Shown here: positions 10,439 to 20,984 of the stretch, in pieces
Layout of the letters: each line of letters opens with the position of its first letter
How positions within the stretch are numbered: position 1 is the stretch's first letter
NCBI GenBank assembly: GCA_946811695.1
Contig: OX328125.1
Span: 102,321,176-102,385,175, forward strand
Origin: Gonocerus acuteangulatus
Lineage: Eukaryota > Arthropoda > Insecta > Hemiptera > Coreidae
DNA length: 64,000 bases
Direction: 5' to 3'
The notes under the pieces: model-generated
Told to the model about the DNA's origin: nothing
Database searches by the model: none
What the model saw: only the letters and a program-made list of their open reading frames with translations
Made by a program: the position numbers and the translations under genes

Positions 10439-11034
10439 TCTACAGGTTCGTTAAAATCCATTCTTTCCAATTAAAACTTCTTGTTGATTCCGATGTGGTA
10501 CAATAATATTCAAAATTTAATGCGTTGAATAATAATTAACTTAAAGAGACCCTTTTAGGCCTTTCCTTGACTTACCTGATTATTGACTTACGAATTGTTC
10601 ACCCTACTTGCCAAACTTGCTAACAGTATTAGCTCTTGCCAAATTATTAACCATGCTTTTTATAATGCCCGAGTAACATTTCCTTTGAATACCTTCTGTT
10701 ATAAAGATCTTTTATTTTATTTTGAGTAAGTTCACAAATTTCCATTTACAACTTCTGAGTGTTCAGAACATATGTGTGTAAAAGCTTTATAATACAATAG
10801 GATCAATCATAACCAAAAAATAATATATTTTTTGGCCAGAAATAACCAATGGAAGTTGATGAGCAATGTTTTCTCCCCCCAAAACGTATAGCTTTGGAAG
10901 ATTCATTTTTATCGAGGGTATGCTCAAAAAATAAAATTGTTCAACCTCATAACTATTGCAACCATTCCACAAACAATTTTCCCAATCCTATTGTGTTGTT
11001 TTCTTGTTGCAGAATGATCTCGTTTTAGCACTTT
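10439..11034. other. Unannotated sequence
   Basis: No gene or repeat recognised. Confidence 0.45.
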
Positions 11035-11895
11035 CCCCCGAAGGAAATTTCTTCAAATCTTTATCGATCCTGGCTAGAAGACACGGACAATGTCCCCCGT
11101 TAAAATGCATATATATGTGTGTGTGTTAACACGATAGACGCCAGAGCTTTTGTTTTTCAGTCACGAAACTTGGTATGCCATGCCAGGCTTAGTTTTTGTT
11201 ATATTTGAACGAAACTCGGTAGGTATTCGTTGTGGGTATTTAATGTGTAAAATACGTTGTCAAAATAAACTAAATTCGTTCATTAGGAGGGGGTTTATTC
11301 TGGACCCACATAACAAATTTGCTACTACCAGCCGTAATTATTGTTACATTCCAACAAAATTTAATATTCGTTTTGTGCATTTAATGTGTAAAATATGTTT
11401 TCAAAATAAATTAAATCGGTTCATCAGGAGGGGGGGTTACTCCGGACTCTAATTACTAATGTAATCATACAAATCGTAATTGCTGCTGTATTGTAACGAT
11501 GCGGTACTCGTCGTGGGTATCGTATGAGAATGAAGTGTTGTGAAAATGAACGAAATCGGTTTATCGGAAAGGGGGGTTTACCTTGTAATACGAGTATGTT
11601 TCAATAGAATTAGCCCGCCAGACGTAGGTTGGTAAAGCTGCCGCTTGTAGCGTTTTCTACCACTAGTTGGACTGGTTTTTGCGTCAGATCCAAAAACGAA
11701 AATATAACGTTTTTGTACATTTATTAAGTAGTGTAGTCCCATGTAAAAACATAACTCTGAAAGCAAATTTACAATGAACAGTTGCTCATTAGTAAGGAAA
11801 AGACAAGAACTATTCATGTTTTTATTTTAATTATATAGGTTATGTAAAGCAAATTCTGATGAAAGTGCTTACTTATGCAGCTCCTACGTGACGGA
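11035..11895 (-). mobile_element. Family B Helitron-like non-autonomous element
   Basis: On the minus strand it begins TCCGTCACGTAGGAGCTGCA at 11,895 and ends with CTAA at 11,035, preceded by a shortened hairpin region (GGGGGAAAGTG). It contains degenerate copies of a roughly 110-130-bp internal repeat marked by 'ggagggggg' and 'gaaactcggta'. The short 'atatatatgtgtgtgtgt' tract near the 3' side is its microsatellite. Fuller copies are at 34,609-35,954, 52,630-54,010 and 58,700-59,959. Confidence 0.65.
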
Positions 11896-12443
11896 CTTTT
11901 AATAATAATAGGAATGATATATTGTCTGTATCTATTTTTATTTTATTAATTTTTGGCCCGAAGTGTAATTTGCGATAGAATGATCTTGCGTCCTGATAAA
12001 TTGCCAAACCATCAAGTAAGTAATTTTCGCTTAAGCACTCGAGAAGATAGCCGTTAGGAAAGAAACTGTGCAGCTTCAGTAAACAGTAAATGCCCTTAGG
12101 GACCATTAAGTATTTTTGTTTTTTTTTAAGTGCCATGAATTAACTGCTGTGCTCTAACTCCAGCAACCTGTTGAATCCTCGCCCTAACCACCCCGGAGAT
12201 AATGAAAAACACAGATTCGCCTTTTAGGGTTCCTTTTTAATTTATGATATTTTTTTTAATATCTAAATTGACCGGAGCTAAAATTAATGAACTCCCCTCC
12301 CAATGATTAATTCTTCTAAACTTTTAGGGCTTGAGACGATTAAATTTGACTGTCGTCGTGAAGCCATTTTCGCTCCTTAAATTTTACATTTTTAATAAAG
12401 CGGTATTTTTCATTATTCAATAATTAGCACTTTATTTACGTTG

Positions 12444-12481
<38 letters not shown>

Positions 12482-12784
12482 CTCTTTTATTAATTGCAAA
12501 ATAATCTATGCACAAATTTTATCCCATTTTTCCAAAACTGGTTAATAATTTAGAGACTGCCCAATGACAGCCCTTAATACTTGTTGTTCTCGGAAGAGCC
12601 TAATAATACCCCCTTACTTCTTATTTCATTTCCAACTTGGCCAATTTTTGTTAAATGAATTTAACTTACATAGAGTTCATACAACCCCAATTGTTTTAAG
12701 ACATCAGAGAGTTTAAAAAAAAACCCGAATCGTTATTCTAATGGCCTAAATCTTTAAATGCTAATCTGAAATATTATATGTGCA
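11896..12784. other. Unannotated sequence with poly(T)
   Basis: No gene recognised. A T32 run at about 12,446-12,477 might be the tail of a decayed retroposon. Confidence 0.45.
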
Positions 12785-13060
12785 TAAATAATAAAAACAA
12801 ACTTGTATTAAGCATAATGTAATGTAAATATGTAAATATATAGACAATAAGGCAATGTAATAAAGTAAATATATATATACAATATGCTGATATAAAGTAA
12901 TTTAGTAATATATATATATATATACATAATATAAATACGTAAACAATAAGGTAACATAATGTTTGTAATAACTATATAAAAAGTAAGGTGTACGTCGCCA
13001 TAAAGCGGAATACCAACAAATAAATAAAATAAATAATCTGAAAAATATTGAAAAGATCTT
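12785..13060 (-). repeat. Dispersed repeat family C, minus copy
   Basis: On the minus strand this matches 20,985-21,300. Shared features are 'ttatttatttgttggt', 'gtacacctta', 'ttatatagttattaca' and a T/A-rich stretch ending 'aagtttgtttttattattta'. The class is unknown. Confidence 0.6.
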
Positions 13061-13087
13061 GCCGTGCAGGCCTTCAAGTAAAAAAAG

Positions 13088-13760
13088 TCCGACCCGCAGG
13101 AACTGCATCATCTTAGCGCGGCTCCGTTCTTATCTCTAAACTCATTTAGAATGATTAAAATAGAAGCTGTTATTATTTTGGGTCCACATTTCTAGAAAGG
13201 TCTTGATTTACGATCTTACCTGGATGGGTCGGCCAACCCGCCCTAGGAAGGACCCCGCTAGGCAGTTGAAAAGCTATATCTTGGAAATCCATATCTCTAA
13301 CATTAAATTGTTTTTCTTATTTTTCTTAACCTGATTTATTATCAAATACATTATCCAACTATAAGCAATTAAAAAATAACAAGGAATAAAAAGAGACAAA
13401 AAGATCAGTTCGAATAAGCGAAATCAATTACTTAAAAGTTTTAAGCACTTATTTCTACGATTGACATCGCCCAATCAAAACTTTCATTAGAACCTTTTTT
13501 GTAGAGCATTTAGTAAGCTTTCTTATGGTATTCTTCCGATTACCAAGATTCTTAACCTTTTTCGAGATAATAACGAAAGTATACAAAGTTACCAAAACTT
13601 TTTATGTCTGTTAATAAAATATTTTATTCTAACTCTTCCTTAACTCCAAACGTAACCAAAATTTCAACATATTAGTTTTAATGAAAGTAGAACATGCAGA
13701 AAATGTTTCACCTGAATCCCATGATTCTAAGTACCCAAACCAAAAACTAGGGGTTCTGAA
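13088..13760 (+). mobile_element. Family A element, 5' part
   Basis: Begins TCCGACCCGCAGGAACTGCA, followed by TTAGCGCGGCTCC and 'gttcttatctc'. The family A core follows at 13,370-13,745. The 3' hairpin end is absent, so the copy is truncated where the LINE fragment begins. Confidence 0.65.
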
Positions 13761-13769
13761 ACGCTGATC

Positions 13770-13982
13770 TGATTAGCTCTCCAAGAGTCCACGCAAACCA
13801 ATATCTTCATCTGCAAAGACTCCTTATGTGAACAGCCTACAGGACATATACTCAATCAATTTACTACAGCAAAAAATACAAACTTACCTTCATACACATG
13901 AAATGCAAGGAAACACAATAACTTTCATATGGACACCCAGCCATATAGGTATAGAAGGGAATGAGATCATGAATCGTGAGGT
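13770..13982 (+). pseudogene. LINE RNase H domain fragment
   Basis: Plus-strand translation ending near 13,982 reads ...SLQDIYSINLLQQ...NTITFIWTPSHIGIEGNEIMN. The block ITFIWTPSHIGIEGNE is the conserved RNase H motif found at the end of pol in Jockey- and I-type arthropod non-LTR retrotransposons. His and the downstream Glu/Asn of the motif are in place. The frame opens only for about 70 codons and has no start, and reverse transcriptase is absent, so this is a short remnant. The enzyme would remove the RNA template during target-primed reverse transcription. The clade cannot be fixed from this piece. The LINE C-terminal piece at 17.9 kb could be the same family. Confidence 0.8.
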
Positions 13983-14973
13983 ATTGATATAGATTCATAT
14001 TAGAATATGAGATACATACCGTTTTACCAGGTACATACAAGTAAATGAGATATCTCAGGAACTTATTCAGATATCAGATACTTGTATCCAGATAATTGTC
14101 GATGTCAGAAGGTACAAGACAAATACTCGAATTAACATTCATATTTGTACATCAGATTCATACTGGTCTGTTGGCTGCATACTGGTCTACTTAACAAAAT
14201 TTTTTACTCATATCCATATTCGGACAATAGATTCATAGAATATCATATAAATACGAGTATTAGGATGTTAGATCTATATTGTGTAAACAGACCCTTACTC
14301 GGAATAAACATGCACATCAGAATAAAATCTAAATTACTGCTTAAGTAAAGCCCGTTTAAATATTAAATAAAATTATTATAATACGGCTAAAGTATTAGAC
14401 GTTGTTCATAATACCGTCGCCCTTTTATGCAAATTAAAGGGAAAAGAAAGAACCGGGGAGTTTTTTTTTGTTTTTTTTTACTTAAACTTGAAGGCGGGGA
14501 AACCCTTTTTAATCTTTGACAGACTTTTAATAAAATTCGGGGAATTTTGTTAAACGTTATTCCTCGGGAAGCGTCCAGTAAAATTAATCCGCTCTAGGGG
14601 TAGAAAAAAATCCAAAATTTAAATGTTCATTACACAAATTTTCAACATTCTTCATATATATATATATGTGTGTGTGTTTTATTTTAAATTCCTTAATTGC
14701 ATGTGGTTTTCTCTAGCAATCATGCTCCTCCCTTCTCTGCAATATTTCACCGATTCCTCTCCGGCTTCGTCTGGCTGTCATTCATTCTTGCTGGTTGGTG
14801 AGTGAATGACAAGGAAGGATGAATGAAAGCCAGAATATGTCGGATAGGAATATCGTATTTATTCTTTACAAGCCGAAAGTATTAGTACAAGAGTTAATTA
14901 GAAACCATATTATATAAATATAGTAAAAAAGATTAGATAGCACCAACCTACAACCTGCAATGAACCTGTAAAG
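13983..14973. other. Unannotated sequence
   Basis: 13,990-14,290 has repeated 'agattcatatt' and 'atcagatact' words. 14,659-14,677 is a short (TA)n(TG)n tract. No gene recognised. Confidence 0.45.
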
Positions 14974-15146
14974 CAGGCTACACACAATCCGGGCAGGCCT
15001 GTCAGTTAGACCTGAACAGTCTGCCTGAAGGCCTGTCGCCTGAACGTGTATATATTCCGGCCGCCTGAACAGTCCTAACCGACAGACCGGCCGGAGCATA
15101 CACGTTCAAACCTAACTGACTTGGCTGCCTGGCCGAGTGTAGCCTG
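14974..15146. mobile_element. Short TIR element (MITE), 173 bp
   Basis: Ends are inverted: CAGGCTACAC at 14,974 and GTGTAGCCTG ending 15,146, with CGGGCAGGC versus GCCTGGCCG just inside. The interior is markedly GC-rich (CGGCCGCC, GACCGGCCGG) compared with its flanks. No clean target duplication was found, so the superfamily is open. A CAG start suggests hAT. Confidence 0.6.
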
Positions 15147-15242
15147 TTTAAGCTAATCCGAAAGTACCAAAATTACTGTTTAAAATCACGACGGATAATT
15201 TAGTTTTGAAATCAGGTAATCCAGAATATTGGTCGTTAGAGG

Positions 15243-15244
<2 letters not shown>

Positions 15245-15335
<91 letters not shown>
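15245..15335. repeat. (CT)n(TA)n compound microsatellite
   Basis: About 22 CT units run directly into about 23 TA units. Confidence 0.97.
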
Positions 15336-15336
<1 letters not shown>

Positions 15337-15862
15337 TACCCTTCTTAAAGTATATATTGTCTATTACCTACAAGAAATAAGTCCACCTGCAGCTTCGTGG
15401 AGCCATCGATTGAATTTGACCTGATAGAGCCCCCCCTCCCCCCGAATATTCAGGAAAAAGGAAGGGGTTATTTACTTTATTGGATTGAAGAGGAGCCGCC
15501 TTGGATGAGATGGATTCGTCCACCGCCGTCCAATCTATAGGTTCAAAGGGCGGCCTTCAGAAGGTATCCATTCTGACATCCAATAGTCCAAAAGGGAGGG
15601 ACGTCCAATATTATCAGGGGAAAGATCTTCTACAAATATACGGCAACAGGCTGGAAATCGAACAATCTATATAAAGAAAGTTTTAATCAAGAAATAAGTA
15701 TAGATTGTAGAAATATTCGGGCTCACATCGTGTAATTATCTTCTTAGTTATATATTATGGTCAATTCGTAAATATTTCAAGGTTCGTAACACAGTAATTG
15801 CATAACGAAGTTCCTTCCTCAGAATGGTTCCTAAAGAATGAGCTTAAAATTAACTATAGACT
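15336..15862. other. Unannotated sequence
   Basis: No gene or repeat recognised; contains C- and G-rich short runs near 15,430 and 15,590. Confidence 0.5.
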
Positions 15863-15873
15863 AACAAATATAA
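15863..15873. repeat. Target-site duplication of SINE2, left
   Basis: AACAAATATAA, repeated at 16,225-16,235. Confidence 0.85.
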
Positions 15874-16224
15874 GGGGGCGAGGTTAGCTCAGTGGTAGAG
15901 CACTCGACTAATGAACTGGAGGACCAGATTCAAAACCCGAGCGCGCACTAAAGATTTTTTCTTCTGGTGCTGCCGTTCGAGGGTTGGATTTGGGGTCCCA
16001 GATCGTCCCTAGGCTCACCCAGCCTTTAATTAATTTAATTAATAATGGATACCTTGGGTGCTAATGACTCTAGCAGTCGAAGCGGCCAAGGGGAAAATCA
16101 GGCGGCCGGAGCATAGTGTTGACCACACTATCTCCCTAGTGTGCCGTATGGTCAAGAATCAGATACCTCTACAGTATCTGCCCCTCTGGGCCCTTGTGGC
16201 CTGTTACGGGACTGATTTTTTTTT
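15874..16224 (+). mobile_element. SINE2, tRNA-derived SINE
   Basis: A 351-bp retroposon with a tRNA-like head starting about 15,876: A box TTAGCTCAGTGGTAGAGCA, anticodon-loop-like ACTAATGA (Ile-AAT-like) and B box near 15,926 (AGATTCAAAACC, degenerate). The body contains 'ggtgctaatgac', related to the SINE1 tail, and 'ccctagtgtgccgtatggtc'. It ends in a T-run rather than poly(A). Exact 11-bp duplications bracket it. A second copy starts at 63,716. The head is not a working tRNA gene: the acceptor arm is not paired. Confidence 0.88.
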
Positions 16225-16235
16225 AACAAATATAA
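16225..16235. repeat. Target-site duplication of SINE2, right
   Basis: AACAAATATAA, exact repeat of 15,863-15,873. Confidence 0.85.
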
Positions 16236-16535
16236 ATGAATATATTTGCTCTTTTGTAGTTTTAATGAACAATTGACTTTGAAAATTCTAAGGAACGTTA
16301 ACCCTCTTTCATCATGGCCAGATAGTAATTTTTAATCTAGCTGTATTATAAGTAACGCACAATTAAAATCGAAGTCAAAATTTCTGATCTCAAAATAATT
16401 TTAGAGCAATCTGTCTACTTTTTGTGTTTTTATTTTTCTTTAGGTTAGATCTTACTTATTATTTTATAAATTTTTATTATGATTTCAATTATACCATTAT
16501 TTTATTACTTATTATTTGGGACTTATTTTGTTTTG

Positions 16536-16567
<32 letters not shown>

Positions 16568-17095
16568 TAAATATGAACAATCAATGTTAATTATGAATGT
16601 AAATTTCCCTATTTTTTTATTTTTATTATTAATTTTCTTTGAGCAGATCACCCTTGTTGCGAAGCTCTTCAAGCAAATAAAAATAAAAATAAAAAAATAA
16701 AACAAAAAATTAAAATTATTAATCTAGTCAAGTACGTAGTTTTTTTTTCAAGAAATATTAAATTTTTTCGACAACGGTGAACAATCCTTCATTTATTATT
16801 AAAATATCAGTCGAAAATCGTTTGTAAAATCGTAATAATTCAATGAATGGAAAACTCCCTAGGTACTTTAATAACAAATATCATTAGTAATCTAAAGTTA
16901 AAATGTGAAGTTGATTGGGTGAAATTGAAAGCGCTTAACGCACCAAAACTTCATTTTTATTTTTTTTTCATAATTTACTTTTGTTGAAAAATTGATTTTT
17001 TTTATTTAAAAACTTTTTTGGCACAAAAAACTCTTAGAATTAATTTTTATAAGTTAAGGATGCATTTAAGTCCATAAAAAAGAAAATGGTACCCC
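16236..17095. other. Unannotated AT-rich sequence
   Basis: Contains a (TA)n run at about 16,536-16,557. No gene recognised. Confidence 0.5.
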
Positions 17096-17453
17096 TTAAC
17101 ACTTTCGCTGCGAGTTTGATTACGGAAAGACACTAGCGATCCTACCCGCTTACAAGAGTACCTTCGGAAGGACACTCCTCCATTAGTTTTCCTTTAGACT
17201 CAAAAGGCTCGCAAATGGAGGGGATTCACTTTTACAGCTCCAGGTAGAGACAGTTGCCTTCAGTATTGTTTGGGCTTTCCGACAGTGTTTTCCGTTTTCA
17301 AATCGGCTCAAGATTGTTTATGATTTTTTTTAAGGAAAAAAAATGTCTACATGAAAAATTCAAACAAAAATGCACCCTATACTGAGGTATTCCCAAAAAT
17401 GCACCCTATACTGAGGTATTCCCAAAAAATGACAGCAGCAGCGAAAGTGTTAA
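17096..17453. mobile_element. piggyBac-like MITE with TTAA duplications
   Basis: TTAA at 17,096-17,099 and 17,450-17,453 bracket a 350-bp element. Its 12-bp terminal inverted repeats are CACTTTCGCTGC and its exact complement. TTAA targeting with short perfect termini is typical of piggyBac non-autonomous elements. A direct duplication of a block containing 'gcaccctatactgaggtatt' lies at about 17,370-17,427. Confidence 0.72.
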
Positions 17454-17936
17454 TGAACCGATCAGTTTATTTCTACATCGCATCTTGCAAATTATGGTTA
17501 CATCTGAATACAAAACATACATTTTAAGTTCTCCTTAATGGAAGACTAAGACGAATCGAAGTATTCCGTGAGATATTCATGGTAGTTAGGTGCCATGTAA
17601 TGGATTATCTAAACACAACTCATGGTTATTTTATACTAACAATGAAAGTTTTTCAATTTGGCCTCTTTGAAAAATTATTATCCGTCTCAGCTCAAGGGCC
17701 CAGTTGTTTTTTTTTTTTCCATGTTAATGTAAAAGGAAAGATCTTCAATTTGTAAATATTTCTTTGTCAGCTGCAGCACTCCCTCTTAACAGTATCATAG
17801 AATTGTATCCTGTAATGTTTAATAAGTTATCAAATAAACAGAGGGGCCAACGGAAAGTTTTAAAAATTGAATTTACTGAAAATCACAGCCATAAATTCTA
17901 AATATCCACTGCAAGGATAGAAAAAAGTAATTTAAT
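17454..17936. other. Unannotated sequence
   Basis: No gene or repeat recognised. Confidence 0.5.
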
Positions 17937-18149
17937 ATTTATAAAATTACTGTATCCACCTTCATGCAGCTGTGATGTAGGAGAGCTTCTGACGGTAGAA
18001 CATCTGTTAGTCTCATGCAGGAACTACTCTCCATAAGAAAATCCCTGGGTATCGGATCTTCAATTGAAGAAATTCTAGCGGACAAAGAAGAAAACATAAA
18101 AAAACTCTTCTTATTCTTAAGAAGAACCGACCTATTTTCAAAATTATAA
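17937..18149 (+). pseudogene. LINE pol C-terminus (zinc knuckle end), frameshifted
   Basis: Plus-strand translation from about 17,937 reads PPSCSCDVGELLTVEHLLVSC, the cysteine-histidine knuckle that ends pol in many arthropod non-LTR retrotransposons (C-x-C ... H ... C). After 'RNYS' a frameshift near 18,030 moves the match to another frame, which reads SLGIGSSIEEILADKEENIK and ends ...LRRTDLFSKL at a stop (18,147-18,149). Both halves are the expected order for the end of pol. Upstream domains are missing, so this is a 5'-truncated and mutated copy. Confidence 0.78.
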
Positions 18150-18475
18150 CTTTTATTTATTTTATTATTAGTTTTCAAATTAATATTCATTATAATATTA
18201 CACGTTTATTATTTATTATTATAATTATTATTTACTATCCGATTTTTTTATTTTATTTGATTTAATCCTTATAATTATTATTATAAATTATTAATTCTGT
18301 TAATATTATTATAATTGCTATTATTACTTATTCTAGCATAATTTTATTTAATTTTCATTCATTTTAATCTGTTCATTATCATTTTTATCGAATATTCCTT
18401 ATTTTACCTTTGATCTACAACTGCCAATGATCCTAAGGGATAGAGGCAAAACGAACAAATAAATAAATAATATTT
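18150..18475 (+). mobile_element. Probable LINE 3' untranslated region and tail
   Basis: AT-rich sequence after the pol stop. It ends 'aatgatcctaagggatagag' followed by 'gcaaaacgaa' and a (CAAATAAATAAATAA)-like tail at about 18,450-18,475, which is a plausible LINE 3' end. The link to the preceding pol fragment is inferred from position. Confidence 0.55.
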
Positions 18476-18600
18476 ATTAAAAAAAATATATTTGTATAAA
18501 TTCCTTGATTAAAGTAATTATTAATAACTTTAAAGTTGTGCTTACCCAAATAAAGAATATTAGTCCAGGAAAAGTTGACACCGATTCAACCCCAAAGGTT

Positions 18601-18609
18601 AAATAACTT
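18601..18609. repeat. 9-bp direct repeat, left border of foldback candidate
   Basis: AAATAACTT directly precedes AGCCCTATTACG and is repeated exactly at 30,544-30,552 directly after CGTAATAGGGCT. Confidence 0.8.
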
Positions 18610-19556
18610 AGCCCTATTACGCTGGAACAGCAACATTGCAACCCCAACTTCTAACATACTCAGTAATTTGTTGCTAATTTGTTACACTATTTTCAAATTT
18701 GTCGCTCCAGCCGTTTCCGAGAAAACGTGGCTGTGCTAGCGTAATATTACGCCAGCACAGCCACCCCTGTAACTTTTGATCTAATTGTCTGACGAAATTC
18801 AGATTGGTACGAGAATTTGTTGCTAATTTGTTGCTCTAGAATGACACCAATCACGAATTTGTCGCTCCAGCCGTTTCCGAGAAAACGTGGCTGTGCTAGC
18901 GTAATATTACGCCAGCACAGCCACCCCCGTAACTTTTGATCTAATTGTCTGACGAAATTCAGATTGGTACGAGAATTTGTTGCTAATTTGTTGCTCTAGA
19001 ATGACACCAATCACGAATTTGTCGCTCCAGCCGTTTCCGAGAAAACGTGGCTGTGCTAGCGTAATATTACGCCAGCACAGCCACCCCTGTAACTTTTGAT
19101 CTAATTGTCTGACGAAATTCAGATTGGTACGAGAATTTGTTGCTAATTTGTTGCTCTAGAATGACACCAATCACGAATTTGTCGCTCCAGCCGTTTCCGA
19201 GAAAACGTGGCTGTGCTAGCGTAATATTACGCCAGCACAGCCACCCCTGTAACTTTTGATCTAATTGTCTGACGAAATTCAGATTGGTACGAGAATTTGT
19301 TGCTAATTTGTTGCTCTAGAATGACACCAATCACGAGTTTGTCACTCCAGCCGTTACCGAGAAAACGTGGCTGTGCTAGCGTAATGTTACGCCAGCACAG
19401 CCACCCCTCGTAACTTTTGATCTAATTGTCTGACGAAATTCAGATTGGTACGAGAATTTGTTGCTAATTTGTTGCTCTAGAATGACACCAATCACGAATT
19501 TTTCGCTCCAGCCGTTTCCGAGAAAACGTGGCTGTGCAAGCATAATATTACGCCAC
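18610..19556 (+). repeat. Left arm: 160-bp tandem repeat array
   Basis: A unique terminal part (18,610-18,700) is followed by units with 160-bp spacing: 'atgacaccaatcac' starts at 18,841, 19,001, 19,161, 19,321 and 19,482. Each unit carries a 38-bp near-palindrome (for example 18,728-18,765, 18,888, 19,048, 19,208, 19,368, 19,529) whose centre is GCGTAATATTACGC. The last palindrome is cut short at about 19,556. Confidence 0.92.
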
Positions 19557-19656
19557 GAGTTCGGACGCATAGCGCAGGAAATCACGTGACCTTGAGCAAG
19601 TTTTTTCATTAAGGTCATAATTGGTTCAACAAATACGACCGATATTCCATTTTTCC

Positions 19657-19722
19657 TATATATTTAAGCCGAAATCGCCCTGAGAACACTTCGAAGTGAG
19701 TAACGAATATTTTAAGGTGAGT
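19657..19722 (+). promoter_or_regulatory. Promoter-like TATA and splice donor-like sequence
   Basis: TATATATTTAAG at 19,657-19,668 is followed about 30 bp on by 'cacttcgaagtg', then AAG|GTGAGT at 19,714-19,722, a consensus splice donor. Together they look like a core promoter, short first exon and intron start. This is pattern only; no transcript evidence exists here. Confidence 0.3.
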
Positions 19723-19794
19723 TGTAATTCCCATGATTTTCGTAGATGATGAAACGTCTGTGTATGTAATTAAACCCTAATTTTTCTTATTGTT

Positions 19795-20830
19795 TATATG
19801 GGCGTATATAAGGGGGGGGCTTAGGGGCTGCAGCCCCTCCCGGAATTTTGATTTCATGGTAATAACCAGAGACCGAAAATAACTATTTTTATTTCAAATG
19901 AGTTTCACTTAACCTTTAATTTTTATTATTAGGAAATAAAAATAGAAATTCCATCGTAATTGATAATATCAATTAGATATAAATTATATTATATTTTAAT
20001 ATTTAAAAAAAAAAGTTTAATAATTTTTATTTCAAAACCTTAAAAATAAAAATTATTTGAATAATGTTATTTCGACATTTTTTTATAACAATTTTCAATA
20101 ACATTTTTTTTTTTACTTTAACTTTAAACATTATTTTAAATAATAAAAAAAAATTAATGCTATAATAAAAAGAAAGTAATGCACAAAAACGAAGTCTATA
20201 ATATACAATATATACTCATACAAATCAATTGGATTTAGAGGAACTTTGATTCACTGACATAAGCAAATAACTTATATTAATCAAAAGGTTTCAAATCAAG
20301 TATTTATTGATTTATTCCGAGGATAAGAGATATTTAATAAATGAGTTTCACTTTACCTTTAATTTTTATTATTGTGAATTCAAAATAAAAATTCCATCGT
20401 AATTGATATATTTCATTATTTTTTTAAAACAATTTTCCAATAATTTTTATTTTAAGAACTTAAAAATAAAAATTATTTCATAACAGTTAATTATTAATTT
20501 TAAAAATATAAATTATGAAGTAATTTTCATTTTTTTAATTAAATCATATTTAGGAAACATTTAATTTTGATTTCGGTCCTTGATAAAAACTTGTCATTAA
20601 ACCCTTAAAAATATATTAAATAAGATCACTTAGTTCATAATACATATTTCATTTTACGTGTAATAACGTTTTAAGGTGCAAATGACCACTCACCGTAGAT
20701 GCACAAAAAAAAAAAAATAAATAAAAATAACGTTTTAGTTGCCTAAAACTATTCCAATCTCTAAATTTTTAGTATTCCATACCCTGGAAATGGTCTCAGC
20801 CCCCCCCCCCCGAAATTTTCCCTGCCCCGT
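19795..20830. mobile_element. Dispersed repeat family D
   Basis: Left end 'gggcgtatataagggg' with 'ggctgcagcccctcc'. Right end 'attccataccctgg..ctcagccccccc..gaaatttt'. A shorter copy is at 31,970-32,214, where 'catgggccctattagg' and 'ctatatacgcccatgc' form inverted ends. The AT-rich interior repeats 'tttaatttttattatt' and 'aattccatcgtaattgat' near 19,915 and 20,355. The class is unknown. Confidence 0.5.
20662..20737 (+). mobile_element. Hairpin-plus-poly(A) mini-insertion with 12-bp duplication
   Basis: AATAACGTTTTA at 20,662-20,673 is repeated at 20,726-20,737. The roughly 52-bp insert is a hairpin (stem GTGCA/TGCAC, loop with AAATGACC) followed by an A-rich tail. It resembles the isolated 3' end of SINE1/SINE2. 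It sits within repeat D. Confidence 0.75.
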
Positions 20831-20842
20831 GGGGTGAGTTCG

Positions 20843-20975
20843 GACATGCATGAATTATACCCGCGTCCCCTTGGCTTAAAGGAAAACAGTATTTATTCCA
20901 AAGAGGCTTTGAAGAATATGATTGACGATGTCAAAACCAAGAAGGAGGCTCTGAGAGAGGCAGCGGATCGATTTA
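20843..20975 (+). pseudogene. HTH-psq domain exon-like fragment
   Basis: A 44-codon open stretch from ATG at 20,843. Residues about 16-44 match the pipsqueak-type helix-turn-helix: a Tyr-Ser-Lys-Glu-Ala-Leu start, then 'KTKKEALREAADRF' (compare the family's S-L-R-E-A-A-x-R-Y). The domain binds DNA in pogo/Tigger-type transposases and related proteins. The similarity stops at 'TTTAG|GTATTT', which is splice-donor-like, and family C repeat follows. A pyrimidine stretch and AG at 20,837-20,838 could be an acceptor. No second half of the domain was found downstream, so it is a lone exon or fragment. It could belong to a captured gene or to the foldback element. Confidence 0.5.
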
Positions 20976-20984
20976 GGTATTTTG

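Noticed and set aside
15874..15950. tRNA-Ile-like gene (also 63,716)
   Set aside because: A and B boxes are present but the acceptor stem does not pair and target duplications show it is the head of a SINE.
18700..19556. CRISPR-like regular repeats
   Set aside because: The whole 160-bp unit is repeated with no variable spacers, and the DNA is eukaryotic.
18728..19560. Integrated geminivirus/CRESS-DNA virus origin
   Set aside because: Only the TAATATTAC motif fits. No Rep or capsid coding sequence is present, and the motif can arise from joining inverted termini at a TA.
19557..20845. 10-bp direct repeat GAGTTCGGAC at 19,557-19,566 and 20,836-20,845 as a target duplication
   Set aside because: Sequence between lacks consistent termini and also contains promoter-like and repeat D parts. 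The match may be chance or splice-related.
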